From: DSXH01 sp037446915
GTDB lineage: Bacteria > Bacteroidota > Ignavibacteria > Ignavibacteriales > Melioribacteraceae
Direction: 5' to 3'
DNA: 18,878 nucleotides
NCBI GenBank assembly: GCA_037446915.1
Contig: JBBIHP010000055.1
Span: 1-18,878, forward strand
Shown here: positions 6,075-14,975 of the stretch, piece by piece
How positions within the stretch are numbered: the first letter of the stretch is position 1
Layout of the letters: every line of letters starts with the position of its first letter
Program-made: the position numbers and the translations under genes
The notes under the pieces: generated by a model
The model's database searches: none
Seen by the model: only the letters and a program-made list of their open reading frames with translations
What the model was told of the DNA's origin: nothing

Positions 6075-7541
6075 ATGGCCTTTGATGAAATAGTCCTCTT
6101 CGCTTACATCTTTTCTATGATGGTACTTCTCTTTTTCAGCAGCCATGGTTTTGTGATGATGTATCTTCACTATAAATATAGAATGAATAATCCTCGTTCT
6201 AAAAGTGAACACGAAGAAGACGTTGTTACAATTCAGCTTCCAATGTATAACGAACTTTATGTTGTTGAAAGACTTATTAATGCTGTTTGTGAAATCGAAT
6301 ATCCGAAAGATAAACTTGAGATCCAGGTACTTGATGATTCTACAGATGAAACTGTTGATGTGGTTTCTAAAATTGTTTCAGAAAAACAGGAACAGGGTTT
6401 TGATATCAAACATATCCGCCGTCCCAATCGCGAAGGTTATAAAGCCGGCGCTCTTAAAGAAGGACTTAAAACTGCACGGGGAAAATTTATTGCAATTTTT
6501 GATGCGGACTTTATACCCAAAAGTGATTTTCTTATTAACACACTCAAATATTTTACTGATGGAAAAGTCGGATTAGTTCAGACTAGATGGGAACACCTGA
6601 ACGAAGATTATTCTTTGCTTACAAGAATTCAAGCTCTTGCTCTCGACGGACATTTTGTAATTGAGCAGACTGTACGTAACAAAGCCGGTTTCTTTATAAC
6701 ATTTAACGGTACCGGCGGAGTATGGAGAAAAGAATGTATTGAAGACGCCGGCAACTGGAAAGCCGATACACTTACTGAAGACCTCGATCTAAGTTACCGC
6801 GCACAATTAAAAGGATGGAAATTTGTTTACCTTAGAGATTTTACAACCCCGGCAGAATTGCCATTAGAGATGAATGCGCTTAAAGCACAACAGTTTAGAT
6901 GGACTAAAGGATATATTGAAACCGCTAAGAAAATTATTCCGCTTGTCTGGCGTTCAAATATCCCGTTGAAATTAAAACTTCATTCCACATTTCACTTAAC
7001 TAATAATATTGTGTTCCCGTTTATTCTTCTTGTTGCAATACTTAATGTGCCATTAATATTTATAAAAAATGCCGGACCATACTGGAACTTCTTCAACTTC
7101 ATGGCAATATTTATAATTGCATTCATCGGTTCATTTATTTTTTATACTTATTCTCAAAAAGATGTTTACCCTAACTGGCGTAAGAAGATTGCTCTCTTTC
7201 CCCTTTTTATGGCCGGAACTATGGGACTTGCAATCAACAATACACGTGCAGTTATTGAAGGATTAATGAGCCGTAAAAGTGAATTTGTAAGAACACCAAA
7301 ATTTAAGGTGGTTGATAAAAAAGATGATACTGCAAAAAATAAATATATGAAAGGAATGAAAGTCCAGGCATCTACTTATGTAGAGTTATTGATGGCTATT
7401 TACTGTTTAATCGGCGTGTTTGCATCTATTTACTTTTTTGAATTAGCATCTCTTCCGTTTCAGCTGATGTTCTTTTTTGGATTTGCAAGCGTTTCAATTT
7501 TATCATTAAGACAAGCATTTTTAAAGAAGCAGTCAACTTAA
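6075..7541 (+). CDS. Membrane-bound processive family 2 glycosyltransferase
   Basis: The protein has 488 residues: an N-terminal membrane helix (about 6-30), a cytoplasmic GT-A catalytic domain (about 50-290), then four or more C-terminal helices (about 312-330, 340-358, 372-390, 435-477). The full processive set of the cellulose synthase-like group is present: D87/D88 (VLDDSTDE), DAD 143-145, TED 234-236 and Q272-Q-F-R-W276. This group includes beta-glucan and beta-mannan synthases. The sugar and polymer cannot be read from sequence; mannan/glucomannan synthase-like CslA relatives seem closest. The next gene starts on the base after the stop, so the two are coupled. The Shine-Dalgarno is weak. 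Confidence 0.9.
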   Translation: MAFDEIVLFAYIFSMMVLLFFSSHGFVMMYLHYKYRMNNPRSKSEHEEDVVTIQLPMYNELYVVERLINAVCEIEYPKDKLEIQVLDDSTDETVDVVSKIVSEKQEQGFDIKHIRRPNREGYKAGALKEGLKTARGKFIAIFDADFIPKSDFLINTLKYFTDGKVGLVQTRWEHLNEDYSLLTRIQALALDGHFVIEQTVRNKAGFFITFNGTGGVWRKECIEDAGNWKADTLTEDLDLSYRAQLKGWKFVYLRDFTTPAELPLEMNALKAQQFRWTKGYIETAKKIIPLVWRSNIPLKLKLHSTFHLTNNIVFPFILLVAILNVPLIFIKNAGPYWNFFNFMAIFIIAFIGSFIFYTYSQKDVYPNWRKKIALFPLFMAGTMGLAINNTRAVIEGLMSRKSEFVRTPKFKVVDKKDDTAKNKYMKGMKVQASTYVELLMAIYCLIGVFASIYFFELASLPFQLMFFFGFASVSILSLRQAFLKKQST

Positions 7542-8216
7542 GTGAATTCACAAGAAAAGAATTTAACAGAAGAAAAAATTAAACTGATCTACGAGTTCAA
7601 CAGTAATTCACCTCTGTTTGCAAGAGTTGCATCAAATATAATCGATCAAGGAAATATTTTAGAAGCCGTTTCTATACTGGAGGGCGGTTTAAAGAATTAC
7701 CCCGATTATCCTTCCGCTATTTTTTTACTGGCATTAGCTCAAGCTTATTCCGGTAACGAAATAGAAGCGAGATCTTTAGTCAGAAAAGGAGCCGCGATTA
7801 TTCAGTCGGATAGTGTTCTCGATTTCTACATGGATAAAATCAGCAGTATTATTAAAGAGAGAAATTCACTTTCCATTACAAAGAAAATCGATTTTGATGA
7901 ACCAGTTAATCTAAATGAAGAACCAAACCTCGAAGATCAGCTGGAAATTCTTGCTCAAAAATTAACAGGTGCTAAAATAAATTATAAAGCTGACGAAGAT
8001 TCACCGGTTAAAACCGAGATAGAAGAATTTAAGGGTGAAAAAATTGTTTCTGAAACTCTTGCAGAAATTTACCTTTCGCAGAATAAATTTCAAGATGCTC
8101 TTAATGTTTATAAGGAGTTGATTAAGAAAAATCCCGATAAGGCGGATGACTATGTATTGAAAGTTGCCGAAATTCAGAATAAGATTGATCAAGATTCGGG
8201 CATAACACTTGTCTAA
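7542..8216 (+). CDS. Tetratricopeptide-repeat protein
   Basis: The 224-residue frame starts with GTG directly after the upstream TAA, which implies translational coupling to the glycosyltransferase. There is no signal peptide. TPR-like helix pairs occur at about 20-95 (ASNIIDQGNILEAVSILEGGLKNYPDYPSAIFLLALAQAYSG in outline) and again at about 175-215 (SETLAEIYLSQNKFQDALNVY). An acidic, low-complexity linker joins them. It is probably a cytoplasmic scaffold for the neighbouring envelope enzymes; no enzymatic motif is seen. Confidence 0.78.
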   Translation: MNSQEKNLTEEKIKLIYEFNSNSPLFARVASNIIDQGNILEAVSILEGGLKNYPDYPSAIFLLALAQAYSGNEIEARSLVRKGAAIIQSDSVLDFYMDKISSIIKERNSLSITKKIDFDEPVNLNEEPNLEDQLEILAQKLTGAKINYKADEDSPVKTEIEEFKGEKIVSETLAEIYLSQNKFQDALNVYKELIKKNPDKADDYVLKVAEIQNKIDQDSGITLV

Positions 8217-8220
8217 CCGA

Positions 8221-8832
8221 ATGAAATTTCCCATTCAAAAAAAACTTCCCCTAAAATTTTATAAGCGCGATGTTCACACAGTTGCAAAAGAACTTCTTGG
8301 CAAGTATATCGTTAAAAAATATGATGGGCTTCACTTATCCGGAAGAATAGTAGAAGTAGAAGCTTACGATGGAAATATCGACGAAGCAGCTCATTCATTC
8401 AGTGGTAAAACAGAACGTAACCGGGTTATGTTTGAAGGGGGCGGTAAACTTTATGTTTACTTTACATACGGAATGCATTTCTGTGCTAATGTTGTAACAG
8501 GAAATGTAAATGATGGGAAAGCAATTCTTATCCGTGCAGTTGAACCCGTGGATGGAATCGAAAAGATGGCGTTAAACCGTTTTGGCAAAATAACTACAAA
8601 TGAAAAAGAGCTTAAGAATTTATGCAGTGGTCCGGCTAAATTTTGCAATGCATATAATATAGATAGAAACGATAACGGCACCGATCTTACCGGCGATTCT
8701 ATTTTTATTATTAACGCTACAAAACTAAAACCGGAATGGATTGTCTACGCACGAAGGATAGGGATTAAAAAATCTGTAGATTTACAATGGCGCTATTATA
8801 TTAAAGAAAATAAATTTGTGTCAAAACGATAA
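8221..8832 (+). CDS. DNA-3-methyladenine glycosylase, AAG/MPG family
   Basis: This monofunctional base-excision glycosylase removes alkylated or deaminated purines. From the ATG at 8221 it has 203 residues, the normal size. The signature RIVEVEAYDGNIDEAAHSF contains the catalytic Glu (E47) and the Tyr and His lining the base pocket (Y49, H58). It is followed by the conserved RNRVMF and the LYVYFTYGMHFCANV strand. The position of the intercalating tyrosine of human AAG is His here (YGMH), as I recall for other bacterial members. The last block, LCSGPAKFC, is also typical. The ATG lies 5 nt after the stop of the TPR gene; a TTG at 8209 is possible but less likely. Its place among envelope genes is probably operon convenience. 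Confidence 0.92.
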   Translation: MKFPIQKKLPLKFYKRDVHTVAKELLGKYIVKKYDGLHLSGRIVEVEAYDGNIDEAAHSFSGKTERNRVMFEGGGKLYVYFTYGMHFCANVVTGNVNDGKAILIRAVEPVDGIEKMALNRFGKITTNEKELKNLCSGPAKFCNAYNIDRNDNGTDLTGDSIFIINATKLKPEWIVYARRIGIKKSVDLQWRYYIKENKFVSKR

Positions 8833-8847
8833 ATTGGTGCATGGCTC

Positions 8848-9879
8848 ATGGATAATCCGAGAAATATATTAATTGTAAGAACCGATAGAATTGGCGATGT
8901 TGTATTAACTTTACCGCTTATTTCTATATTAAAGAAAAATTTCCCGGATGCAAAAATTTCATTTCTTCTGCGCAATTATACATTACCGCTTGCTCAGAAC
9001 AATCCTGGTATAGATGAAGTAATTACGCTTGAAGAGAAAAACGGGCGACCTGAAATTATCAGCAATACAAAAAAACTGAGGAGTAAATTTGACACATGTA
9101 TTGTTGCTTACCCGACATTTAGAATTGCACTCATATTATTTTTAGCTGGTATTAAAAACAGAATCGGTACCGGTTATAGGTGGTATTCTTTACTGTTTAA
9201 TAAAAAGATTTATGACCACCGTAAAATTTCCGAATATCACGAACTTGAATATAACGTGCGTTTGCTTAAGGCTCTCGGAATAAATGAAAATGTGAATCAG
9301 TCCAATGTTCAGTTTAATCTACAATCCTCTAAAGAAAGTAGACAGATTATTGAGTCCGAGTTGATATCGAGAAAAGTGGATTTGTCGAAAAAAATTATCA
9401 TTCTTCATCCCGGTAGCGGAGGAAGCTCCATCAATCTTCCTTCAAAGAGCATGAAGCAATTAATAGTGAAGATGGCACTCGAATTGGATGTTGAGATACT
9501 AATCACAGGAAGCAGTAATGAAGAAGAACTTTGTAATTCACTTATTGTAAACGAGAAAACAAAAAATTTAGCTGGTGTATTCGAGTTAAAAGAAATGATT
9601 GCATTAATTGAAATAGCAGAAATACTTATTGCAAACTCTACGGGACCGATTCACATTGCAGCGGCACTTGGTAAAAATGTGATTGGGTTTTATCCTAAAA
9701 TTGTTTCCTGCTCGGATAAACGATGGGGACCATATACAAATAGAAAAAAAATCTTTTCACCAACTATTGATTGCAGCAACTGCAGTAGAGAACAATGCGA
9801 AGAATTGAATTGTATGAGCAGTATTAATATTGATGAAGTGTTGGAAACAACAAAACGTTTTCTGGTAAAACAGGATTAG
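8848..9879 (+). CDS. Glycosyltransferase family 9 (heptosyltransferase-like)
   Basis: The protein has 343 residues. The start, ILIVRTDRIGDVVLTLPLI, is the GT9 N-terminal acceptor-side motif. The nucleotide-sugar half has LHPGSGGSSINLP, a GSSNEEE segment, and ANSTGPIHIAAALG, the conserved ADP-heptose-binding loop. GT9 enzymes transfer heptose or related sugars to the LPS core on the cytoplasmic face of the inner membrane. Unusually, the C-terminal region carries a tight cysteine cluster (DCSNCSREQCEELNCM). Related GT9 members often have similar Cys pairs there, possibly structural. It begins 15 nt after the glycosylase stop. The donor sugar is not certain. Confidence 0.9.
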   Translation: MDNPRNILIVRTDRIGDVVLTLPLISILKKNFPDAKISFLLRNYTLPLAQNNPGIDEVITLEEKNGRPEIISNTKKLRSKFDTCIVAYPTFRIALILFLAGIKNRIGTGYRWYSLLFNKKIYDHRKISEYHELEYNVRLLKALGINENVNQSNVQFNLQSSKESRQIIESELISRKVDLSKKIIILHPGSGGSSINLPSKSMKQLIVKMALELDVEILITGSSNEEELCNSLIVNEKTKNLAGVFELKEMIALIEIAEILIANSTGPIHIAAALGKNVIGFYPKIVSCSDKRWGPYTNRKKIFSPTIDCSNCSREQCEELNCMSSINIDEVLETTKRFLVKQD

Positions 9880-9887
9880 GAGAATTT

Positions 9888-10724
9888 ATGTTATCAACCG
9901 GACATAAAAATAAAGAGTATAAATTATTGATTATGAGCATGAGCAGGATTATTAGCATGATTCTTGTTATTCTATTGATCTCAATAAAAACATCTGCTCA
10001 AAAATCAGAATTTCGTATTATCGAAAACAAAGCTTTCAAAGTTGGAGAAGTCCTAACATTTGATGTAAAGTATGGATTTGTAACTGCAGGTGTTGCCGAG
10101 TTTTCTATTCCTAAAATTACAAAGCTTGCCGGAAGAGAAACTTATAATGTGGTATTCAAAGTAAATTCAGTTCCCGCGTTCGATCCATTCTACAAAGTGC
10201 GCGACCGTTACGAAACATATATTGATGTTGAAGGAATTTTTCCGTGGCGGTTTGAACAGCACATAAGGGAAGGAGGATATTCGCGCGACTTCTCCGCGTT
10301 CTTCGATCAGAGGAAAGGTAAAGCTAAAACTTCCGAAGGTCAGTATGACATTCCCAAATATGTGAATGACATTGTCTCTGCATTCTATCTTGCGCGAACA
10401 TTCGATTACTCCAAACTAAAGAAGGGTGATAAAATTAATCTTCAGAACTTTTACAAAGATAAAGTTTATCCGCTCGATGTTGTGTTTCATGGAAGAGAGC
10501 AGATTACAGTTGCTGCCGGTACATTTGACTGCATAATACTTGAACCACTTGCAAAAGAAGGCGGATTATTTAAGAGCGAAGGGACTATGCTCTTATGGGT
10601 TACTGATGACGAAATTAAAATGCCTGTAAAAGTTAAAACGAAAGTTATTATTGGTTCTATTGATGCCGAGCTTACAAAATATTCCGGATTAGCGGGAGAG
10701 CTTAAAGCGAGGAAGGATAAGTAG
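9888..10724 (+). CDS. Secreted DUF3108 domain protein
   Basis: The protein has 278 residues. An AGGAG overlapping the end of the GT9 gene supports ATG 9888, which gives a long polar n-region before the signal core (ISMILVILLISIKTSAQ). A start at an internal Met (about residue 16) would give a more ordinary signal peptide. The mature part begins with FKVGEVLTFDVKYGFVTAGVAEFSI, the DUF3108 hallmark. VSAFYLAR, the lone GTFDCIILEP segment and a final beta-rich TKVIIGSIDAELTKY follow. DUF3108 proteins are periplasmic or outer-membrane-facing beta proteins of unproven role. The position after lptE, GT2 and GT9 genes suggests an envelope function. Confidence 0.85.
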   Translation: MLSTGHKNKEYKLLIMSMSRIISMILVILLISIKTSAQKSEFRIIENKAFKVGEVLTFDVKYGFVTAGVAEFSIPKITKLAGRETYNVVFKVNSVPAFDPFYKVRDRYETYIDVEGIFPWRFEQHIREGGYSRDFSAFFDQRKGKAKTSEGQYDIPKYVNDIVSAFYLARTFDYSKLKKGDKINLQNFYKDKVYPLDVVFHGREQITVAAGTFDCIILEPLAKEGGLFKSEGTMLLWVTDDEIKMPVKVKTKVIIGSIDAELTKYSGLAGELKARKDK

Positions 10725-10875
10725 TAATAATTTTTCATCCCTTATTTATCAATTTATTACTGAATGTAAGTATTAAGGCATAGTAAAATTTCAGGTTAGT
10801 AAATGTTGTAAAAACACTTGCAATGCCTACTTAATCAACTTCTATTTTGCTCATATCAGAAAAACACATCTTCGA

Positions 10876-10906
10876 TTGACAAGAAAAATACCTCTGCAAT
10901 AATTTG
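10876..10906 (+). promoter_or_regulatory. Promoter candidate for the CPBP-cdsA gene group
   Basis: TTGACA at 10876-10881 is followed after 17 nt by ATAATT (10899-10904), which runs into TTTG (10903-10906). This lies within the 249-nt gap after the DUF3108 gene and about 70 nt upstream of the next start. The -10 element also resembles the Bacteroidota TAnnTTTG form with one swap. No clear terminator hairpin was seen in the same gap. Confidence 0.5.
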
Positions 10907-10973
10907 CTTTCAATCTATTGATAAAATAAATTGGAATAGTAATTAAACTGTAAATTGAATTTAAGACAAAGTT

Positions 10974-11921
10974 ATGGACGAACAGACAGATAATAATCCC
11001 GTAGATGAAAACCAGCCGCCTAAGCTAACACCAGGAATGAATCCGCTTACCGCTGCATTCCTTGCTCTTGCTGTTGTATTCATTCTATATCAATTCGGCG
11101 GCGCTATTATCACATTGCTAATATTCGGATTGGATTTTGAAAAGGCGGATGTTAATTCTGTCCGGCTTCTTACTATGGGAGGACAAATTTTATTTATACT
11201 TCTCCCCGCTCTCCTAATGGCTAAATTTGTTTATCCAGATGTTACCAGCGCATTAAGAGTTAAATTTCCTTCACTAAAAGAAGTGCTTGTATTCATAGGC
11301 GGACTTGTATTGCTTACACCGTTGTTACAAAGTTTTCTTTACATACAAAACTTTATTTTTAACAAATTGGCTGATAACATTTCGATTGTTCACGAAATAA
11401 GAAACCTGATTGATCAAGTAGATAAAATGGTTCAATCGACTTATGGTAATCTTCTTCATTCTAATTCAATTTTTGAAGCGTCATTTATTGTTTTTGTTGT
11501 AGCTGTTATTCCCGCTCTTTGCGAAGAAACTTTTTTCCGGGGATTTGTTCAGAAAAGTTTTGAACACCGATTCAAACCATTCTGGAGTATATTATTAACA
11601 GCTCTCTTCTTCGGAATCTACCATTTTAATCCTTATGGATTATTTGCATTAATTGCCTTAGGAGTCTATTTTGGATTTGCTGCATATATAAGCGATTCCA
11701 TTTTCATCCCTATGATTCTCCATTTCCTAAATAACTTTATGGCAGTAACTGCTTTTATGATATTCGGCGACCAGGAATTAATTAATTCTAATGTTACACC
11801 TGCGGAAGATATTCTCTACCACATTATAACTTTCGCAATATTACTTCTGATTTTTTCTGCCTTTATTTATTATGTTATGAAGAACTACAGGTCCTTCCAA
11901 AAAAGAAAGGAGGAAATATGA
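10974..11921 (+). CDS. CPBP-family intramembrane protease, copy 1
   Basis: This multi-pass membrane protein of 315 residues has the CPBP (CAAX protease/bacteriocin-processing, formerly Abi) motifs: E184-E-x3-R189 (CEETFFRG), the F-x3-H box with H217 (FFGIYH), and H250-x3-N254 (LHFLNN). An extended N-terminal tail rich in Asn, Asp and Gln precedes the first helix. CPBP enzymes are glutamate intramembrane proteases; many bacterial members have no known substrate. Its stop overlaps the start of the next gene (ATGA), so they are coupled. A second, diverged CPBP gene lies at 13094. Confidence 0.9.
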   Translation: MDEQTDNNPVDENQPPKLTPGMNPLTAAFLALAVVFILYQFGGAIITLLIFGLDFEKADVNSVRLLTMGGQILFILLPALLMAKFVYPDVTSALRVKFPSLKEVLVFIGGLVLLTPLLQSFLYIQNFIFNKLADNISIVHEIRNLIDQVDKMVQSTYGNLLHSNSIFEASFIVFVVAVIPALCEETFFRGFVQKSFEHRFKPFWSILLTALFFGIYHFNPYGLFALIALGVYFGFAAYISDSIFIPMILHFLNNFMAVTAFMIFGDQELINSNVTPAEDILYHIITFAILLLIFSAFIYYVMKNYRSFQKRKEEI

Positions 11922-12283
11922 TCTGTCCAAATTGTGAATATGAATATGTTGATGGAGTTAAAGTATGTGCCGATTGCGGTGCAGAATTAATTCCTAAAGA
12001 AGAATTCGAAGGGAAATTATTACATCCTTCAGATTGGGTTGTAATAGGAACATTTGCAGAAATTTATGAAGCCGAGATGCTAAAAGCTAATTTAAGTGGT
12101 GCCGGTATTGATTCGTTATTCTTCACAAAAAAGGATCGCAACTTTCCACTTTCCGGAAGCTGGGAGACAATTAAAATTCTTGTTAAGAAGACTGATGCAG
12201 ATGATGCATTAGAAATTATTAACGATATTAAGAATAGAAATCCTGAGGAGAATACCGGAGCGAGTACAAATGAAAATGAGTAA
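11918..12283 (+). CDS. Zinc-ribbon plus DUF2007-like small protein
   Basis: The protein has 121 residues. The N-terminal zinc ribbon is formed by C3-x2-C6 and C17-x2-C20 (ICPNCEYEY, VCADCGAEL). The remainder has a DUF2007-type fold: VIGTFAEIYEAEMLKANLSGAGIDSLF, then a beta strand with ETIKILVKKTDADDALEII. DUF2007 is annotated as a putative signal-transducing or regulatory domain. The strongest ribosome-binding site in this group (AAAGGAGGAAAT) precedes the ATG, which overlaps the CPBP stop. Its 3' end overlaps cdsA. A partner role for the membrane proteins around it is plausible but unproven. Confidence 0.82.
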   Translation: MICPNCEYEYVDGVKVCADCGAELIPKEEFEGKLLHPSDWVVIGTFAEIYEAEMLKANLSGAGIDSLFFTKKDRNFPLSGSWETIKILVKKTDADDALEIINDIKNRNPEENTGASTNENE

Positions 12284-13097
12284 TCTTACTACAAGAATAA
12301 TTGTTGCACTTTTTGGAATTCCGTTAATTGTTATTGTAAGCATTTTAGGAGCATTTCCCTTTTTGCTTTTTGCACTCTTTATAGGCTTAGTATCCTTCTT
12401 CGAATTTTCTAAAATGCTTTCTCGAAGAAAGTTCTTTCCTAATCTGTTTGTTGGTTTTGTTTCCATTTCCTTAATTATATTTAATTCATATTACCGTTTT
12501 ATTTCGTTTGAATTACTTATCCTCTCAATTATACCTGTCCTTTTACTGTTCGAACTTTTTAGAAGAAGTGAATCAGCTATTGCTAATCTTGGCACATCGC
12601 TACTTGGTATTTTTTATATTGGACTTTTTTCATCCGCACTCGTTTTAATACGAGAATATTATAACGATTCCTTTTTCCTTTATGATCAGGGCGGATATTT
12701 AATTATTACTGTTTTAGTTACAATCTGGGTCTGCGATTCAGCAGCTTATTTTATCGGTTCGGCAACCGGTAAGCACAAAATACTTCCGCGTGTTAGTCCG
12801 CATAAAAGCTGGGAAGGTGCAATCGCCGGATTTGTGTTTTCAATTATTACAATGGTAATAGCTCAAATTGTTGTTCTTAATTTCTTATCTATGCAAGATG
12901 CTGTTGTAATTGGATTTATAGTTGGAGTGTTCGGACAGGCGGGAGACTTTGTAGAAAGTCTTATTAAACGCGATGCTAACGTAAAAGATTCTTCATCACT
13001 AATTCCCGGGCACGGCGGAATTTTCGACCGGTTCGATTCATTACTTTTTTCTGCACCTTTAATTTATATGTATCTGGAATTTTTCATTAAAAGATGA
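12270..13097 (+). CDS. cdsA: Phosphatidate cytidylyltransferase CdsA
   Basis: CdsA makes CDP-diacylglycerol from phosphatidic acid and CTP at the inner membrane, the entry point to phospholipids. At 275 residues it has full length with about eight membrane helices. The CdsA signature is complete: S230-LIKR, K239-D240, P246-G-H-G-G-I-F-D-R-F-D256. The middle also carries the WVCDSAAYFIGSATGKHKI and SPHKSWEGAIAG blocks. The ATG at 12270 lies inside the end of the zinc-ribbon gene; a second in-frame ATG at 12276 is also possible. The stop overlaps the next gene by ATGA. The placement between two CPBP proteases is notable. Confidence 0.96.
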   Translation: MKMSNLTTRIIVALFGIPLIVIVSILGAFPFLLFALFIGLVSFFEFSKMLSRRKFFPNLFVGFVSISLIIFNSYYRFISFELLILSIIPVLLLFELFRRSESAIANLGTSLLGIFYIGLFSSALVLIREYYNDSFFLYDQGGYLIITVLVTIWVCDSAAYFIGSATGKHKILPRVSPHKSWEGAIAGFVFSIITMVIAQIVVLNFLSMQDAVVIGFIVGVFGQAGDFVESLIKRDANVKDSSSLIPGHGGIFDRFDSLLFSAPLIYMYLEFFIKR

Positions 13098-13828
13098 ACG
13101 AAGCAAGTATTAAACCTATTTCATTAAAAAAATCTCTTTTCCTTTTTGGGCTGCCGTCAATACTATTTTATGTAATCACAAAGTTTCTAATTCCACTTGC
13201 AATATCCAGCTTAAAAATTGAATATGTCTTTGCATGGTTCTTATTTGGAGGACTGTGCGTATTTATTCCTCTCTTTATTTGGGTTTTTATTCTGATTAAG
13301 TACGAACAGAAAAATTTGAATTATTCGACAATAGTTAAACGGCTTAGACTGCAAAAACCGAATGAAAAGGAGATAAGAATTGCACTTATATCTACAATTG
13401 TCTGTTTTGCGTTATCCGGTTTAATAGTAGTTGTTTACAATTTAATAGCCGACCTTACCAACTTATTCGAACATCTTTATTCGTCATCAAATTTTTTTAA
13501 TAAGGGCGACACTAATCCATCTTTGATCCTGGTTGCGTGGTTACCATTTTTTTTCTTTAATATATTTGGCGAGGAGCTTTTATGGCGTGGTTTTATACTA
13601 CCCGGACAAATTGTTTACCACGGTATGAATGGATGGATTGTTAACTCGATTTTCTGGTTAATGTTTCACTTAGCATTCGATTACGAACTTATTCTAACTC
13701 TTATTCCAATTTTATTTATTCTACCTTATGTTGTGCAAAAGTATAAAAACACGTGGATTGGAATTATAATCCATGCTCTTTATAATGGTCCAATATTCAT
13801 TCTAATTACATTAGGCGTAATATCATAG
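13094..13828 (+). CDS. CPBP-family intramembrane protease, copy 2
   Basis: The protein has 244 residues with about seven membrane helices. The CPBP catalytic set is present: E160-E161-x3-R165 (GEELLWRGF), H192 (FWLMFH) and H227-x3-N231 (IHALYN). It lacks the long acidic tail of copy 1 and differs strongly from it in sequence, so it is not a recent duplicate. Its ATG overlaps the cdsA TGA. The substrate is unknown. Confidence 0.88.
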   Translation: MNEASIKPISLKKSLFLFGLPSILFYVITKFLIPLAISSLKIEYVFAWFLFGGLCVFIPLFIWVFILIKYEQKNLNYSTIVKRLRLQKPNEKEIRIALISTIVCFALSGLIVVVYNLIADLTNLFEHLYSSSNFFNKGDTNPSLILVAWLPFFFFNIFGEELLWRGFILPGQIVYHGMNGWIVNSIFWLMFHLAFDYELILTLIPILFILPYVVQKYKNTWIGIIIHALYNGPIFILITLGVIS

Positions 13829-13846
13829 AATTTAATTGAGGTGAAA

Positions 13847-14911
13847 ATGAAAAATATTTTTAGAACAATTTTTATTGTAATCTTAACAGTAACAATTTCT
13901 TCAGCACAATCCATTGATGATATTAAAAAACAAATTAGCCGAAATGATGAAAGTCTTCAGCACCGTCTGGACCGGTTAGAAAAACTTGTTGATGATGTAC
14001 TTTGGTTTCAGAGAGTTGGAGATGTGGCGTTTGTAGATAAAATCTTTATGACCGGTCCTCCGCCCGCTAAAGAAAAAAATCCTACCGGTCAGGGTGCCGG
14101 TAATCCGGTTAAATTCTGGTCTTACGTATTTATACCCAAAGGAATCGATTTCAACAAAAAATATCCTCTGATTGTATTGCCCCATGGTGGTGTGCACGCG
14201 GACTTTACAACTTATTACACACACATAATTAGAGAATTGATGTATCAGCAATACATTGTTGTTGCCGCTGAATATAGAGGAAGCACCGGTTATGGAGAAG
14301 GATTTTATAAAAGAATTGATTACGGAGGATTAGAAAACGAAGATGTTAATGCAAGCAGACAATACATTTTAGATAATTACGATTTTGTTGACCCTGATAG
14401 AGTTGGAATTATTGGCTGGAGTCATGGCGGACAAATTGCATTGTTCAATATTTTCGATCATCCCGAAAATTACAAATGTGCTTTTGCCGGTGTTCCTGTT
14501 AGCGACTTAATAGCAAGGATGGGATATAAAGACGATGAATACCGGGATCTTTTTTCTGCCGATTATCACCTTGGCAAAACTGCCGATCAGAATGTTCAGG
14601 AATATAAAAAGAGATCTCCGGCATGGAATGCACATAAGTTACAAACACCGTTACTTATTCATACTAATACAAATGATGAAGACGTTAATGTTCTTGAAGT
14701 TGAGCATCTTATAAAATCACTTAAAGCCGAAGGAAAAAAATTTGAGTATGAAATTTTCAAAGACGTTCCGGGCGGGCATTCGTTTGATAGGATGGATCAT
14801 AAAGTCGGTCGCGAAATAAGGATAAAGATTTATAAGTTTCTGGACAGGTATTTAAATCCTCCTAAAAAAATTACTTCATTGAAGGATATTGAAAAAGCTG
14901 CTTATAGATAA
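13847..14911 (+). CDS. Secreted S9-type serine peptidase/alpha-beta hydrolase
   Basis: GAGG at 13838-13841 fixes the start at ATG 13847 rather than the in-frame GTG at 13841. The protein has 354 residues with a signal peptide (IFRTIFIVILTVTISSAQ). A charged, probably coiled-coil segment follows (22-50). The alpha/beta-hydrolase domain carries the S9 hallmarks: oxyanion strand LIVLPHGG, YRGSTGYG, nucleophile S192 in GWSHGG, acid D277 or D279 (TNTNDEDVNVLE) and H311 (GGHSFDR). The N-terminal beta-propeller typical of prolyl oligopeptidases is absent, leaving only the catalytic domain. It is probably a periplasmic peptidase or esterase. The stop codon (14909-14911) is immediately followed by the family 2 palindrome. 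Confidence 0.88.
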   Translation: MKNIFRTIFIVILTVTISSAQSIDDIKKQISRNDESLQHRLDRLEKLVDDVLWFQRVGDVAFVDKIFMTGPPPAKEKNPTGQGAGNPVKFWSYVFIPKGIDFNKKYPLIVLPHGGVHADFTTYYTHIIRELMYQQYIVVAAEYRGSTGYGEGFYKRIDYGGLENEDVNASRQYILDNYDFVDPDRVGIIGWSHGGQIALFNIFDHPENYKCAFAGVPVSDLIARMGYKDDEYRDLFSADYHLGKTADQNVQEYKKRSPAWNAHKLQTPLLIHTNTNDEDVNVLEVEHLIKSLKAEGKKFEYEIFKDVPGGHSFDRMDHKVGREIRIKIYKFLDRYLNPPKKITSLKDIEKAAYR

Positions 14912-14975
14912 TTAGTGTTAGTTCGTGTAATTAGTGGCAAATGCTTCCGCCACTAATTACACTAATTTTCACTAA
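14912..14975. repeat. Family 2 palindrome, complete 64-nt copy
   Basis: Two 27-nt arms (14912-14938 and 14949-14975) surround a 10-nt loop (AAATGCTTCC). They match at 23 of 27 positions, with the loop-proximal 14 nt pairing perfectly. It exactly fills the space between the convergent stop codons of the S9 peptidase and the second GxxExxY gene. As RNA it would form a long stem and could act as a bidirectional terminator. Confidence 0.9.

Noticed and set aside
6205..6576. 123-residue plus-strand ORF inside the GT2 gene
   Set aside because: It is a +1-frame shadow of the glycosyltransferase catalytic domain, which has all its motifs intact.
8001..8234. Minus-strand ORF overlapping the TPR and glycosylase genes
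   Set aside because: Antisense shadow with no domain or start signal.
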